DNA of 64,000 nucleotides, from positions 124,001 to 188,000 of the forward strand of contig NZ_JAFFPZ010000001.1 of assembly GCF_016918505.1 (NCBI RefSeq), read 5' to 3'. The translations under genes and the position numbers were made by a program. Under the pieces are notes generated by a model. That model was not told the origin of the DNA. It was given only the letters and a program-made list of their open reading frames with translations, and searched no databases. Below are positions 1-7,946 of this stretch, one piece after another; within the stretch, counting starts at the first letter, position 1, and the number at the start of each line of letters is the position of its first letter. Source of the stretch: Desulforhopalus vacuolatus. Its GTDB lineage: Bacteria; Desulfobacterota; Desulfobulbia; Desulfobulbales; Desulfocapsaceae.

Positions 1-186
1 CCACAAAGCGTAAAACGACTGGCACGCTCCACAAGAGCAACAAGGGAAACGTTCTTCCCATAACCAAAATTTAGGCTTGTTTTCTATAAATCTTATGTAT
101 ATTATCCAATTTAGGGGGAAAAACAGTTCCAGCTCTAAGGAGCTATTAGTGAAATACAGAGAAAAAGTTTACGTGGGATATAACTT

Positions 187-1023
187 ATGGAATTGAAAGT
201 TTTAGTAGATAACAATACAATAATTGATCGTTATTTTTTGGGTGAGCCCGCAGTCTCCTTTTTGATACGTGATGATGAAACAAAAATATTATTTGACGTG
301 GGATATTCAGAGATATTCATAAAAAATGCACTGCAAATGAATGAATCCCTTAGAGATATTAACTATGTTGTCCTCTCCCATGGGCACAATGATCATACTG
401 GCGGTCTGGTTCCTCTGGCCAGGTTCTATGCTGAGGCAAAAGCTGAGAACATAAATTATATCGATCCCACGATTATAGCGCATCCAGATACTTTTTCATA
501 CAAAGAGTACGACGGTAGTGATATTGGTTCCATGCTGGACGGGAATAAAGTTGGCAAATATTTCACTACCCGTCTGGTACGCGAGCCGATGTGGATAACT
601 GATAATATTGTTTTTCTTGGAGAAATAGCAAGAGGGAATGATTTTGAAAACACTGATCCGATCGGGAAATGTGAAAAATCCGATGTAATGATAGACGATT
701 ATGTTAAAGATGACTCTGCAATTGTATACAAATCGCATCAAGGTCTGGTTGTCATTACAGGTTGCTCTCATGCTGGTATATGTAATATTATTGAGTATGC
801 AAAAAAAGTGTGCGGTGAAAATCGAATTGCAGATGTAATTGGGGGTTTTCATCTTATTGCACCAGGCAAGACTCAGGTTGAAGGGACACTGAAATATTTT
901 GAGGCTCAGCATATAAAAAATATTCATCCATGTCATTGCACCGGTTTGAAATATAAAATTCAACTCTCAAAATCAACGAATGTCATTGATGTTGGAGTTG
1001 GTTTATCTCTTCATTATCAATAA
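187..1023 (+). CDS. MBL-fold metallo-hydrolase
   Basis: A 278-residue metallo-beta-lactamase-fold hydrolase. The metal-binding signature HGHNDH is at residues 65-70 (H65, H67, D69, H70), and a second histidine motif, GCSHAG, lies near residue 193. The overall layout resembles the branch annotated as 7,8-dihydropterin-6-methyl-4-(beta-D-ribofuranosyl)aminobenzene-5'-phosphate synthase, a family of cytoplasmic hydrolases with poorly defined substrates. No signal peptide is visible. The ribosome site is weak (GTGGGAT upstream of the ATG). The gene is clearly more AT-rich than the EamA and pyk genes that follow and stands alone, which may point to separate acquisition. The fold is secure; the substrate is unknown. 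Confidence 0.8.
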   Translation: MELKVLVDNNTIIDRYFLGEPAVSFLIRDDETKILFDVGYSEIFIKNALQMNESLRDINYVVLSHGHNDHTGGLVPLARFYAEAKAENINYIDPTIIAHPDTFSYKEYDGSDIGSMLDGNKVGKYFTTRLVREPMWITDNIVFLGEIARGNDFENTDPIGKCEKSDVMIDDYVKDDSAIVYKSHQGLVVITGCSHAGICNIIEYAKKVCGENRIADVIGGFHLIAPGKTQVEGTLKYFEAQHIKNIHPCHCTGLKYKIQLSKSTNVIDVGVGLSLHYQ

Positions 1024-1070
1024 GGTTCCTTGAATAACCAGTCTTTCGCCCATATTCGATGTTCCCATAG
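1023..1070. repeat. Partial copy of dispersed intergenic repeat A
   Basis: The bases just after the MBL gene stop begin GGTTCCTTGAATAACCAG and continue with TCTTTCGCCCAT. This matches the left end of the full-length repeat at 54202-54353 (GGGAACCTTGAATAATCAG, TCTTTCGCCAT). Only the left end is recognisable here. The remaining gap before the next gene, to 1267, holds nothing I can assign. Confidence 0.6.
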
Positions 1071-1267
1071 CAACCACGCACAAAAGGTCTGTAAGAATTG
1101 AAGAACTTCAAACAGCTCAATATCATCCCTGACCACCCCGGGCAGGGTCACAGTACTCAACGAAAAACAAACATTGTGAAGAACGCCCTCCTGGAGCTGA
1201 CCGCCTCCAGGGAGATTGCCGGGACCGGCATACACACATCCTGTATGGTCATAAGGGAGTCCTGGTC

Positions 1268-2122
1268 ATGAAAGCGGGTATACTTGTTGAAATAATCTCT
1301 GCCATGCTGATGGGAACTCTCGGAATATTTTCACGCAAAATAGATCTGGATCCGCGTCTCCTTGCCTTTTGCCGCCTTTTCATCGGCAGTGGTTTCCTGC
1401 TGCTCACCCTCATCTTCTGCGGCCGTCTCCGCACGCTGCGTCTCTGGCCTGGTCTGCGGATCTTCGCCAGCGGGGTCTTTCTCGGTACCTTTGTCGCCAC
1501 TTACTTCATGGCACTGCAGCTCACCTCGATGGCCAACGCCGTCATCCTGCTCTTTCTTGGTCCCCCTATCGCCTCCATCTTCGCCCATTTTTTCATGGGT
1601 GAAAAATTGCGCACCATCAACGTGGTACTCATCGGCCTTGCCATCCTCGGGTTCGCCATGCTGCTGGAATTCAAGTTCAACTTTCCGCTCCACGGTCGTC
1701 TCGGCAGAGGACTGCTCTTTGGCATCGTCTCCGGCATTACCTACGGCGGCTTTATCATCTGCAACCGCACAAGAGGAAAGGGGCCCACGTTGGATCGCAC
1801 CTTTTATCAGCAGATGGTGGCCAGTCTCTGTCTCATCCCCTTTCTGCTTTCTGGCTGGCAGGAAATACCCGGCATCACTGGTGAAACATGGCTGTGGCTT
1901 CTCGGCCTCGGCTTCTTCCCTGGTTTTATTGCACTGTACGGCTCAGTTTTCGCTCTTGAGCGGCTGCCGACGATAATCTTTGCGACTCTCTCCTATCTCG
2001 AACCTCTCTTCGTCGTACTCTTCGGCTGGTATCTTTTCGGGGAACATCTGAGTGTAATGCAGGCGGCGGGATGCGCCCTGGTGCTGGCCAGTGGGGTGGT
2101 AACGGGCGTGTCACGGAAATAA
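1268..2122 (+). CDS. EamA/DMT-family transporter
   Basis: A 284-residue integral membrane protein with about ten hydrophobic helices arranged as two EamA repeats (roughly residues 5-135 and 150-280). This is the layout of the drug/metabolite transporter superfamily, inner-membrane exporters of small metabolites. The first helix runs into a conserved-looking GTLGIFSRK stretch; the second repeat ends with the typical LEPLFVVLFGWYLFGE pattern. The ATG follows AAGGGAG at a reasonable distance (AAGGGAGTCCTGGTCATG). A bidirectional hairpin terminator follows the stop. Substrate cannot be inferred. Two more DMT exporters occur in this window (21449 and 51592). Confidence 0.88.
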   Translation: MKAGILVEIISAMLMGTLGIFSRKIDLDPRLLAFCRLFIGSGFLLLTLIFCGRLRTLRLWPGLRIFASGVFLGTFVATYFMALQLTSMANAVILLFLGPPIASIFAHFFMGEKLRTINVVLIGLAILGFAMLLEFKFNFPLHGRLGRGLLFGIVSGITYGGFIICNRTRGKGPTLDRTFYQQMVASLCLIPFLLSGWQEIPGITGETWLWLLGLGFFPGFIALYGSVFALERLPTIIFATLSYLEPLFVVLFGWYLFGEHLSVMQAAGCALVLASGVVTGVSRK

Positions 2123-2177
2123 AAAAAACGCGGTTCTGTACAGCGCCGCAGGACACCGAACAGAAACCGCGTTTTTT
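2123..2177. terminator. Bidirectional intrinsic terminator
   Basis: Inverted repeat with arms AAAAAACGCGGTTCTGT and ACAGAAACCGCGTTTTTT (one bulged base), an A-run on the left and a T-run on the right. It sits between the convergent EamA and FKBP genes, so it can stop transcription from both sides. Confidence 0.85.
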
Positions 2178-2231
2178 CGTCCCTGTTCCACCCAAAAAAC
2201 AGATGGAGCAGGAGAGAGAACGGGAAGAGAA

Positions 2232-2657
2232 TTACTTTACTGCCAACAGTTCAATCTCAAAGTCGAGATCCTCTCCGGCCAGCGGGGCGTTGGCATCAAG
2301 GTAAATGTGGGTTTCTGAGATCCTGCTCACTGTAGTACGCAGGAGTTCACCGTGGGGGCCACCAACCTCCAGCATCATCCCCACTTCCGGGTTCAGATCA
2401 GCGGGCACCTGATCAAGCGGAGCCTCAATCATCATGTCGGGATTATGTTCACCGTACGCCTCAGCGCAGGGAATGTGAATTTTCTTTTTTTCCCCTACTT
2501 CCATACCAATCACACCCTTCTCAAAACCAGGAATTACCTGACCGCCCCCCACCTTGAACTGCAGCGGGTCGCGTCCCTCGGAAGAGTCAAAAACTTTACC
2601 ATCCTTAAGCGTTCCCTTATAATGTACCTGGACTGTATCGTCTTTTTTTACCGTCAT
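2232..2657 (-). CDS. FKBP-type peptidyl-prolyl isomerase, SlyD-like
   Basis: A 141-residue cytoplasmic peptidyl-prolyl cis-trans isomerase. The N-terminus (VQVHYKGTLKDGKVFDSS) and the GGGQVIPGFEKGVIGMEVGE stretch are the FKBP core. The middle (AEAYGEHNPDMM and the following insert) matches the insert-in-flap chaperone domain of SlyD-type proteins. There is no histidine-rich tail. An in-frame ATG exists 30 bases upstream, but I chose this start because AAGGAG (2667-2672) sits nine bases before it and the fold begins directly here. It probably acts as a folding helper. Single gene, convergent with EamA and divergent from pyk. Confidence 0.9.
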   Translation of the reverse strand: MTVKKDDTVQVHYKGTLKDGKVFDSSEGRDPLQFKVGGGQVIPGFEKGVIGMEVGEKKKIHIPCAEAYGEHNPDMMIEAPLDQVPADLNPEVGMMLEVGGPHGELLRTTVSRISETHIYLDANAPLAGEDLDFEIELLAVK

Positions 2658-2834
2658 TGGAGAGTTCTCCTTGTCAAAATTGGACAAACGCCTGTATCAC
2701 GCTTGTTTGTATTGCGGTCATACACCGCGCCTCGCAGGATTGAACTAAAACCATAACATATTGTTTTACAAGCACTTCTGCAACATTTGCACCCTGTCAA
2801 CAGAATTATTCACAGTATTCTTTACTTTTTATTC

Positions 2835-2864
2835 CCTGAAATTTCTGCCATTCCGTCTTATAAT
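2835..2864 (+). promoter_or_regulatory. Possible promoter of pyk
   Basis: A good -10 hexamer TATAAT lies at 2859-2864, about 45 bases before the pyk start. The -35 region (CTGAAA around 2836) is poor. Assigned by position and the -10 match only. Confidence 0.3.
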
Positions 2865-2909
2865 ATGGATGGTAAAAAATTCATCCTGTGAAATAATTCA
2901 AGGAAAACA

Positions 2910-4652
2910 ATGCGCAAGACCAAAATCGTCGCAACTCTCGGACCCGAAACTGATTCTGTCGACAAAATTTATAACCTTATCATGGCGGGGGTGGATGTTG
3001 CCCGGATCAATCTCTCCCACGGCAATCGCGCCAGCATTGAAAGGGCAATCAATCTTGTCAAAGAGGCTCGGGAAAAAGCTGGTAAACCCACAGCCATCAT
3101 GCTCGACAACCGCGGTCCTGAAATCCGTGTCTGTGAAATTGAAGGCTCCCTGCAGCTTATCGCCAACCAGATCCTAACCCTTACAGGCGACAACACCTTT
3201 CACAGTGCCAGCCGAATAGGATGTAACTACGCCGGTATCGCACAAGATGTTTCTGTGGGGGAAAAAATCCTCCTCGACGACGGCAAGATCATCCTCATTG
3301 TCGATAAGATCGAAAAAGACGATATTATCTGCACCGTACGGAACACGGGGAAACTGAGCAGTCGTAAACGGGTTGCTCTGCCCGAATCCATCGTCAACCT
3401 TCCCGCCCTTTCCGACGAAGATATCGATGACATCATTTTCGGTGTGAGACAGGGGGTCGATTTTATTGCCGCCTCCTTCATCCGCAAGGCCAAAGATGTC
3501 TGGGATGTGCGTAAACTCATTGAAGAACACGGCGGGAATCTCGCCATCATCTCCAAAATTGAGAACCAGCAGGGCGTTGACAATGTGCAGGAAATTCTTG
3601 AGGTTTCTGACGGCATGATGGTCGCCCGCGGTGATCTCGGCGTTGAGTTGCCCGCTGAGCAGGTACCAATTATTCAAAAAAAGATCATCCGCATGGCCAA
3701 CGAGGCTGGCAAGCCGGTTATCACCGCCACCCAGATGCTGGAATCAATGATCTCCAGCCCCTCTCCCACCCGCGCTGAGGCCAGCGACGTCACCAACGCC
3801 ATCTTCGACGGCACCGACGCGGTGATGCTCTCCGCCGAAACTGCCGTAGGGCAGTATCCGGTGGAGGCAGTGCAGTTTCTCGTGCGTTGCGCTGAAAGTG
3901 CCGAGGCTGCCATGGATTATGAGGCCCTGCTTGCCGAGGGTCTGCGTTATCGCAAGAAAACCATCACAGACTCAATCTCCTACGCCTGCTGCGCTGCAGC
4001 CCAGGACCTTGAAGCCCAGGCGATTATAACCTCAACAACTTCCGGTTCCACCGCACGAATGGTCAGCCGCTACCGGCCCGGTACCCCGATTATCGCCGTG
4101 AGTACCAACGAGAGTAAACTCCGCCAGTTGCAGTTGGTCCGGGGAGTAACCTCCCTTCCCGGACGCAGGCCTTCCTCCATGGATGAACAGCTTGACATCT
4201 GCGTTGAAACCGCCCAGAAGGCCGGTCTGATAAAACACGGCGACCTCGTCGTCATCACCGCCGGCATGCCACTCGGCATGGTGGGCAGCACCAATCTGAT
4301 CAAGGTGCGAACGGTGGCCAACGTCTGTTTCCTCGGCCAGGCAGTCTCTCCAGGTGTCGCTGAGGGTGTGGTGCGTCTTATCCGCAAACATGCTGACTGG
4401 GAAAATCTGCCAAAAGATGCCATCGTTGTACTGCAAAAAACCGACAGCAGTATGATGGAGCAGCTGCGCTTCGTCCGTGGCATCATCACCGAAGCAAGTG
4501 GTCTCACCTCCCACGCGGCCATTGTCGGCCGGGAACTCTCCATCCCCGTCGTCTGCAACGTTCCAGACGCCACCTTTACACTGGAAAACGGTCAGATAAT
4601 TACCATTGATGGTGCCTCCGGGCAGGTCTCTTTCGGCCGGGCCTCCGTATGA
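2910..4652 (+). CDS. pyk: Pyruvate kinase with C-terminal PEP-utilising domain
   Basis: Converts phosphoenolpyruvate and ADP to pyruvate and ATP, the last step of glycolysis. The protein is 580 residues, about 100 longer than E. coli PykF. The catalytic barrel carries the usual start (KTKIVATLGPETDS, INLSHG) and active-site stretches (ISKIENQQGVDN, MVARGDLGVELP, ITATQMLESM, NAIFDGTDAVMLSAETA). The extra tail (about residues 480-575) is a PEP-utilising 'mobile' domain with the TSHAAIVGRE motif, as in pyruvate kinases of Bacillus and many anaerobes. The ATG follows CAAGGAAAACA. It overlaps the next gene by four bases (ATGA), so the two are probably translationally coupled. Confidence 0.97.
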   Translation: MRKTKIVATLGPETDSVDKIYNLIMAGVDVARINLSHGNRASIERAINLVKEAREKAGKPTAIMLDNRGPEIRVCEIEGSLQLIANQILTLTGDNTFHSASRIGCNYAGIAQDVSVGEKILLDDGKIILIVDKIEKDDIICTVRNTGKLSSRKRVALPESIVNLPALSDEDIDDIIFGVRQGVDFIAASFIRKAKDVWDVRKLIEEHGGNLAIISKIENQQGVDNVQEILEVSDGMMVARGDLGVELPAEQVPIIQKKIIRMANEAGKPVITATQMLESMISSPSPTRAEASDVTNAIFDGTDAVMLSAETAVGQYPVEAVQFLVRCAESAEAAMDYEALLAEGLRYRKKTITDSISYACCAAAQDLEAQAIITSTTSGSTARMVSRYRPGTPIIAVSTNESKLRQLQLVRGVTSLPGRRPSSMDEQLDICVETAQKAGLIKHGDLVVITAGMPLGMVGSTNLIKVRTVANVCFLGQAVSPGVAEGVVRLIRKHADWENLPKDAIVVLQKTDSSMMEQLRFVRGIITEASGLTSHAAIVGRELSIPVVCNVPDATFTLENGQIITIDGASGQVSFGRASV

Positions 4653-5914
4653 AGACAAAGAGAATAATAGTTATTGGCGGCGGCGCGGCAGGCCTGCTCG
4701 CCGCGACATCCGCCGCCCGCTGTGGTGCAGAGACCGTACTGCTGGAGAAGATGTCCCGTACGGGGCGCAAGATCGGTATCAGTGGCAAGGGGCGCTGCAA
4801 CATCACCAACTCTGCAGGTGTTGAGGAATTTCTTTCCCATTTCGGCCGAAACGGCCGCTTTCTTCGGCAGTGTTTCCAAAATTTCTTTTCAGAGGATATT
4901 CTCAAACTCCTTGAAGAACAGGGAGTTTCCTCCGTGCTTGAGCGAGGCGGCCGCTGGTTTCCGCGCAGCAGCCGGGCGATGGATGTGGTACGCGCCCTCT
5001 CTGAAATGGCAAAAAAGAGTGGAGTGAAGGTTCGCCACGATACACCGGCAGAGGAAATTGTTCTGCGTGACGGTGCAGTGTGCGGAGTACGTGCCGGAGG
5101 GAAACTGATTGAGTGCAGTCAGGTTATTCTCGCCACCGGCGGCCGCTCCTATCCACGCACCGGCTCCTCCGGAGACGGCTATCCCATGGTCACCAGACTC
5201 GGGCACACAGTGAGCGAACTCTATCCGGCCCTGGTTCCCCTGGTAAGCAGTAAAAAACTCACCGGTCTTAACGGCCTGAGTCTGCGCAACATCTCCCTGC
5301 GTCTCTTTGTCAATGGTAAACGCAAGGCACAGGAGTTTGGCGAGATTGCTTTTCAGGATGGTAAAATTGCGGGACCGCTGGTACTGACACTGAGTGAAGG
5401 GATTGTGCGGCTGCTCAATAAGGGGAAGAAGATTGAGCTGGCCGTAGACCTGAAGCCGGCACTGGATGAGGCAAAACTCGACGCACGACTGCGCCGGGAC
5501 CTGGAAAAGCGCCGCGAAGAGAAGATCAGCTCGATTCTGCGCGGCCTGCTGCCGGAAGAACTGGTTGAGCTGTGTCTTCACGAGTGCGAACTTGACGACA
5601 GCATCGACACCACCGCCTTTTCGGCAAAACAGCGGGTAAAATTGCTGCACTGGTTGAAGGATTTCCGTCTGCCGGTGGTCGGATACGGCGGCTGGGCCGA
5701 GGCCATTGTCACCTCCGGAGGCGTCTCCTTGAAAGAGATCGACCCACAAACCATGCAGTCGCGACTGGTTCCGGGGCTCTATCTCGTCGGGGAGCTTCTC
5801 GACCTCGCAGGGGACACCGGCGGTTTCAACCTGCAACTCGCCTTCTCCACCGGCTGGCTGGCGGGAGAGTCAGCGGCGAAAGCCATGGCTTCCTCTACTC
5901 CTCATACGCCCTGA
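4649..5914 (+). CDS. BaiN/YhiN-type NAD(P)/FAD-dependent oxidoreductase
   Basis: A 421-residue flavoprotein of the HI0933/BaiN family. The N-terminal dinucleotide fold (IVIGGGAAGLLAATSAARCG) binds FAD and is followed by the family hallmark GRKIGISGKGRCNITN. The C-terminus closes with GDTGGFNLQLAFSTGWLAG, where the flavin pocket is completed. Family members include enzymes reducing enone bonds of bile acids, but most have unknown substrates. It is coupled to pyk by a four-base overlap; its last 20 bases overlap the 3' end of the convergent gene at 5895. The family is certain, the reaction is not. Confidence 0.92.
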   Translation: MKTKRIIVIGGGAAGLLAATSAARCGAETVLLEKMSRTGRKIGISGKGRCNITNSAGVEEFLSHFGRNGRFLRQCFQNFFSEDILKLLEEQGVSSVLERGGRWFPRSSRAMDVVRALSEMAKKSGVKVRHDTPAEEIVLRDGAVCGVRAGGKLIECSQVILATGGRSYPRTGSSGDGYPMVTRLGHTVSELYPALVPLVSSKKLTGLNGLSLRNISLRLFVNGKRKAQEFGEIAFQDGKIAGPLVLTLSEGIVRLLNKGKKIELAVDLKPALDEAKLDARLRRDLEKRREEKISSILRGLLPEELVELCLHECELDDSIDTTAFSAKQRVKLLHWLKDFRLPVVGYGGWAEAIVTSGGVSLKEIDPQTMQSRLVPGLYLVGELLDLAGDTGGFNLQLAFSTGWLAGESAAKAMASSTPHTP

Positions 5915-6536
5915 CGACGGTGACGTTCATCGTATAGGCCGTCTTCATCTCAATGCTGCCAGCCTCCAGTCGTACCCGACTGGTGGCTGGTCCCGCCTGC
6001 AATATCCCGCTTGCAAAAACGGGACGCGAGGGATGCGGCAATTTCATCTCCACTGGCACTGTCACCAGCACCGTCTGATTTGCCGGTGGCGGCGGGTCAT
6101 GAGCATTACCAATCCACGGGACCAGTACACACATATTTTCTTTTCCCTCAACGGGAAGCAAAAAACCCGGCAAGTTCACCTCTTTTTCCAGCACTGCCGG
6201 ATTCACCTTTTCCGCACCGGAATTTCGTACATCACGGTATTCCGCCCAGTCAAACCCGCGCGCCTTGAAATCTTCAACAGCCTTGTTCAAATCTTCAATG
6301 AGGTCGGCATCATCGGGATCAATCTTCTCCGGCTGGGTCTCCTTCATATAGACAACCCAGCCCGCCAGTCCCTTATCCGCTTCGGAAAAACTCTGGTAGA
6401 GATTTTCCTGCAGTGAGGTGCCGGGAAGAGAGAGATCCTGCCATTCAACAGCCTTCACCAGCGTAACATCATCAAAACTGGCGGCACTGCCCACCGTTGC
6501 GGGGAGCAGCAGGCACAACAACAAAAAACATCGCAT
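5895..6536 (-). CDS. Predicted secreted protein of unknown function
   Basis: A 213-residue protein that starts with a clear Sec signal peptide (MRCFLLLCLLLPATVGSAA, then SFDDVTL), so it is probably periplasmic. The mature part has no motif I recognise; it contains a YMKETQPEKIDPDDADLI segment and a VPVEMKLPHPSRPVFASG segment. It is the last gene of a minus-strand run with LemA, an M48 peptidase and a degenerate trypsin-like protein, which suggests an envelope-related role. It overlaps the convergent flavoprotein gene by 20 bases. Confidence 0.75.
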   Translation of the reverse strand: MRCFLLLCLLLPATVGSAASFDDVTLVKAVEWQDLSLPGTSLQENLYQSFSEADKGLAGWVVYMKETQPEKIDPDDADLIEDLNKAVEDFKARGFDWAEYRDVRNSGAEKVNPAVLEKEVNLPGFLLPVEGKENMCVLVPWIGNAHDPPPPANQTVLVTVPVEMKLPHPSRPVFASGILQAGPATSRVRLEAGSIEMKTAYTMNVTVVRAYEE

Positions 6537-6579
6537 TCTTTCTCCTGTACAGTGAGAATATGGGGACAGCAGGTATTAC

Positions 6580-7833
6580 TCAGTGAAGACCAAACTCTTC
6601 ATACACCCCGCCAAGGGGAACAGCATAGCAACTCCAGTTTCCCTGTCCTGCCTGGCTGCAGCTGTAATTAATCCCAAGAACTCTGCTGCCCGTGGCAGAG
6701 TCAACCAGCGGGCCGCCATGAAAGGAGCCAGGCAGATTCATCGCGGATTTCATATAGATACGGCCGGATTGTCCACGATAGAGATTTCTCCACTCTCCAC
6801 GAATGCTCTCCAGAACGCTGCCCCGCTGACCACCTACGGCAAGGAGACGCGCCCCTTTCTGCAGACCAGATTCAGAGAAATCGTTTTCATCTTTGAACTG
6901 TGCAGCCATCTGCTCTCTGCCCACCTGCAGGAATTCCATTGATTCACCCTCAAACTCAAACAGGGAGAGGGCATAGTTTTTTCCTTCCACGATGGAAATA
7001 GCCCGGCGATGGCTGCCATCGGCAAACACCAGCACATAGTCCGAGACCTGCAGTCCCTTCTCGATTTTTTGCACTATTCCGCGCCACTGTGCTGCGGTCT
7101 TCTCACCCATTTGTAGACGGGTACGGGCAGTGACCTGTGCGGGATCGTTTTTCTTCACCAGAAAATCCAGCCGCGCCTGCTGTGCCTTTACCCACTTGTC
7201 TGCCGTGGCAAGGTTGCTGAGTGCCCATTCCTGCTTGCGGGCCGAACCCTCAATACCTCTGCGAACGGTAACCACATGTTTACCATCAAGGAGAAATCCG
7301 GACACCGGTCCCCACGGAGTCTGCACCACCACCGTGCCAAGGTAAACCCGTCCGAGCCCCTTCGGAGCGCGCGTCGGCAGCTTCATTTTTTCAATCAGGG
7401 AGTTGCGGATCTCCTCTGCAGCCTTCTTTCCCGTCTCCACTCCGGCCGTCACTTCTTTCTGCTGCGTTGGTGCAATTTTCGCCTTTGACTCCACTGAGGT
7501 CGCCGCAGGAAGCAGTGCACGTACCCTGGAGAAGATATCCCCCCCGGTCAATTGAAAAAACAATACTGCGATGGTACAGAACAAAAGGAAAATCAGCAGA
7601 GAAAAAAAGAAATAAGAACCACGGGAACTGCCGGGAACGATGTCCTCCGCTTCGTTAAATCCAGAGCCATCCTGCTTCACAAGGGTATTCTTTGCAGAAT
7701 GAAGCCTGTTTACACGCGGGGTCTCCGGTCTTTCAATCTTTACCATGTGCACCCCGGGTGTTGGGGAGAGTGAGGTGAGATCTGCTCCGCAGAGAGCGCA
7801 TTTCGTCGCATCCTCGGGTTGACGAGTGGACAT
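6580..7833 (-). CDS. Membrane-anchored trypsin-like protein lacking its catalytic triad
   Basis: About 417 residues: an N-terminal CALCGADL half zinc-finger, one membrane helix (FFFSLLIFLLFCTIAVLFF), a basic/coiled linker, then a domain with the spacing of DegP/trypsin-like peptidases. Where active enzymes read VVTNxHV this protein has VVTVRRGI; where they read DLALLK it has NYALSLF; where they read GNSGGPLV it has GSFHGGPLV. All three catalytic positions therefore look replaced, so it may be a pseudoprotease acting as a binding or scaffold protein. The ORF is open back to 7926; I chose the later ATG because it directly precedes the cysteine motif and has GGAG about 13 bases upstream. Clustered with M48 and LemA genes. 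Confidence 0.65.
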   Translation of the reverse strand: MSTRQPEDATKCALCGADLTSLSPTPGVHMVKIERPETPRVNRLHSAKNTLVKQDGSGFNEAEDIVPGSSRGSYFFFSLLIFLLFCTIAVLFFQLTGGDIFSRVRALLPAATSVESKAKIAPTQQKEVTAGVETGKKAAEEIRNSLIEKMKLPTRAPKGLGRVYLGTVVVQTPWGPVSGFLLDGKHVVTVRRGIEGSARKQEWALSNLATADKWVKAQQARLDFLVKKNDPAQVTARTRLQMGEKTAAQWRGIVQKIEKGLQVSDYVLVFADGSHRRAISIVEGKNYALSLFEFEGESMEFLQVGREQMAAQFKDENDFSESGLQKGARLLAVGGQRGSVLESIRGEWRNLYRGQSGRIYMKSAMNLPGSFHGGPLVDSATGSRVLGINYSCSQAGQGNWSCYAVPLGGVYEEFGLH

Positions 7834-7946
7834 TCCATAGTGTGTTCTCCGCAGTTCAGGTATTGGATCACGCGTGCCAGCCAAAAAAACAGAAGCAAAG
7901 CACGAATTATTCAAAAAGGATGTCATTTATCCGCGAGGTAATCTGC

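Noticed and set aside
1071-1267. Plus-strand frame before the EamA gene (IAGTGIHTSCMVI)
   Set aside because: Short, no start, no recognised family; probably chance.
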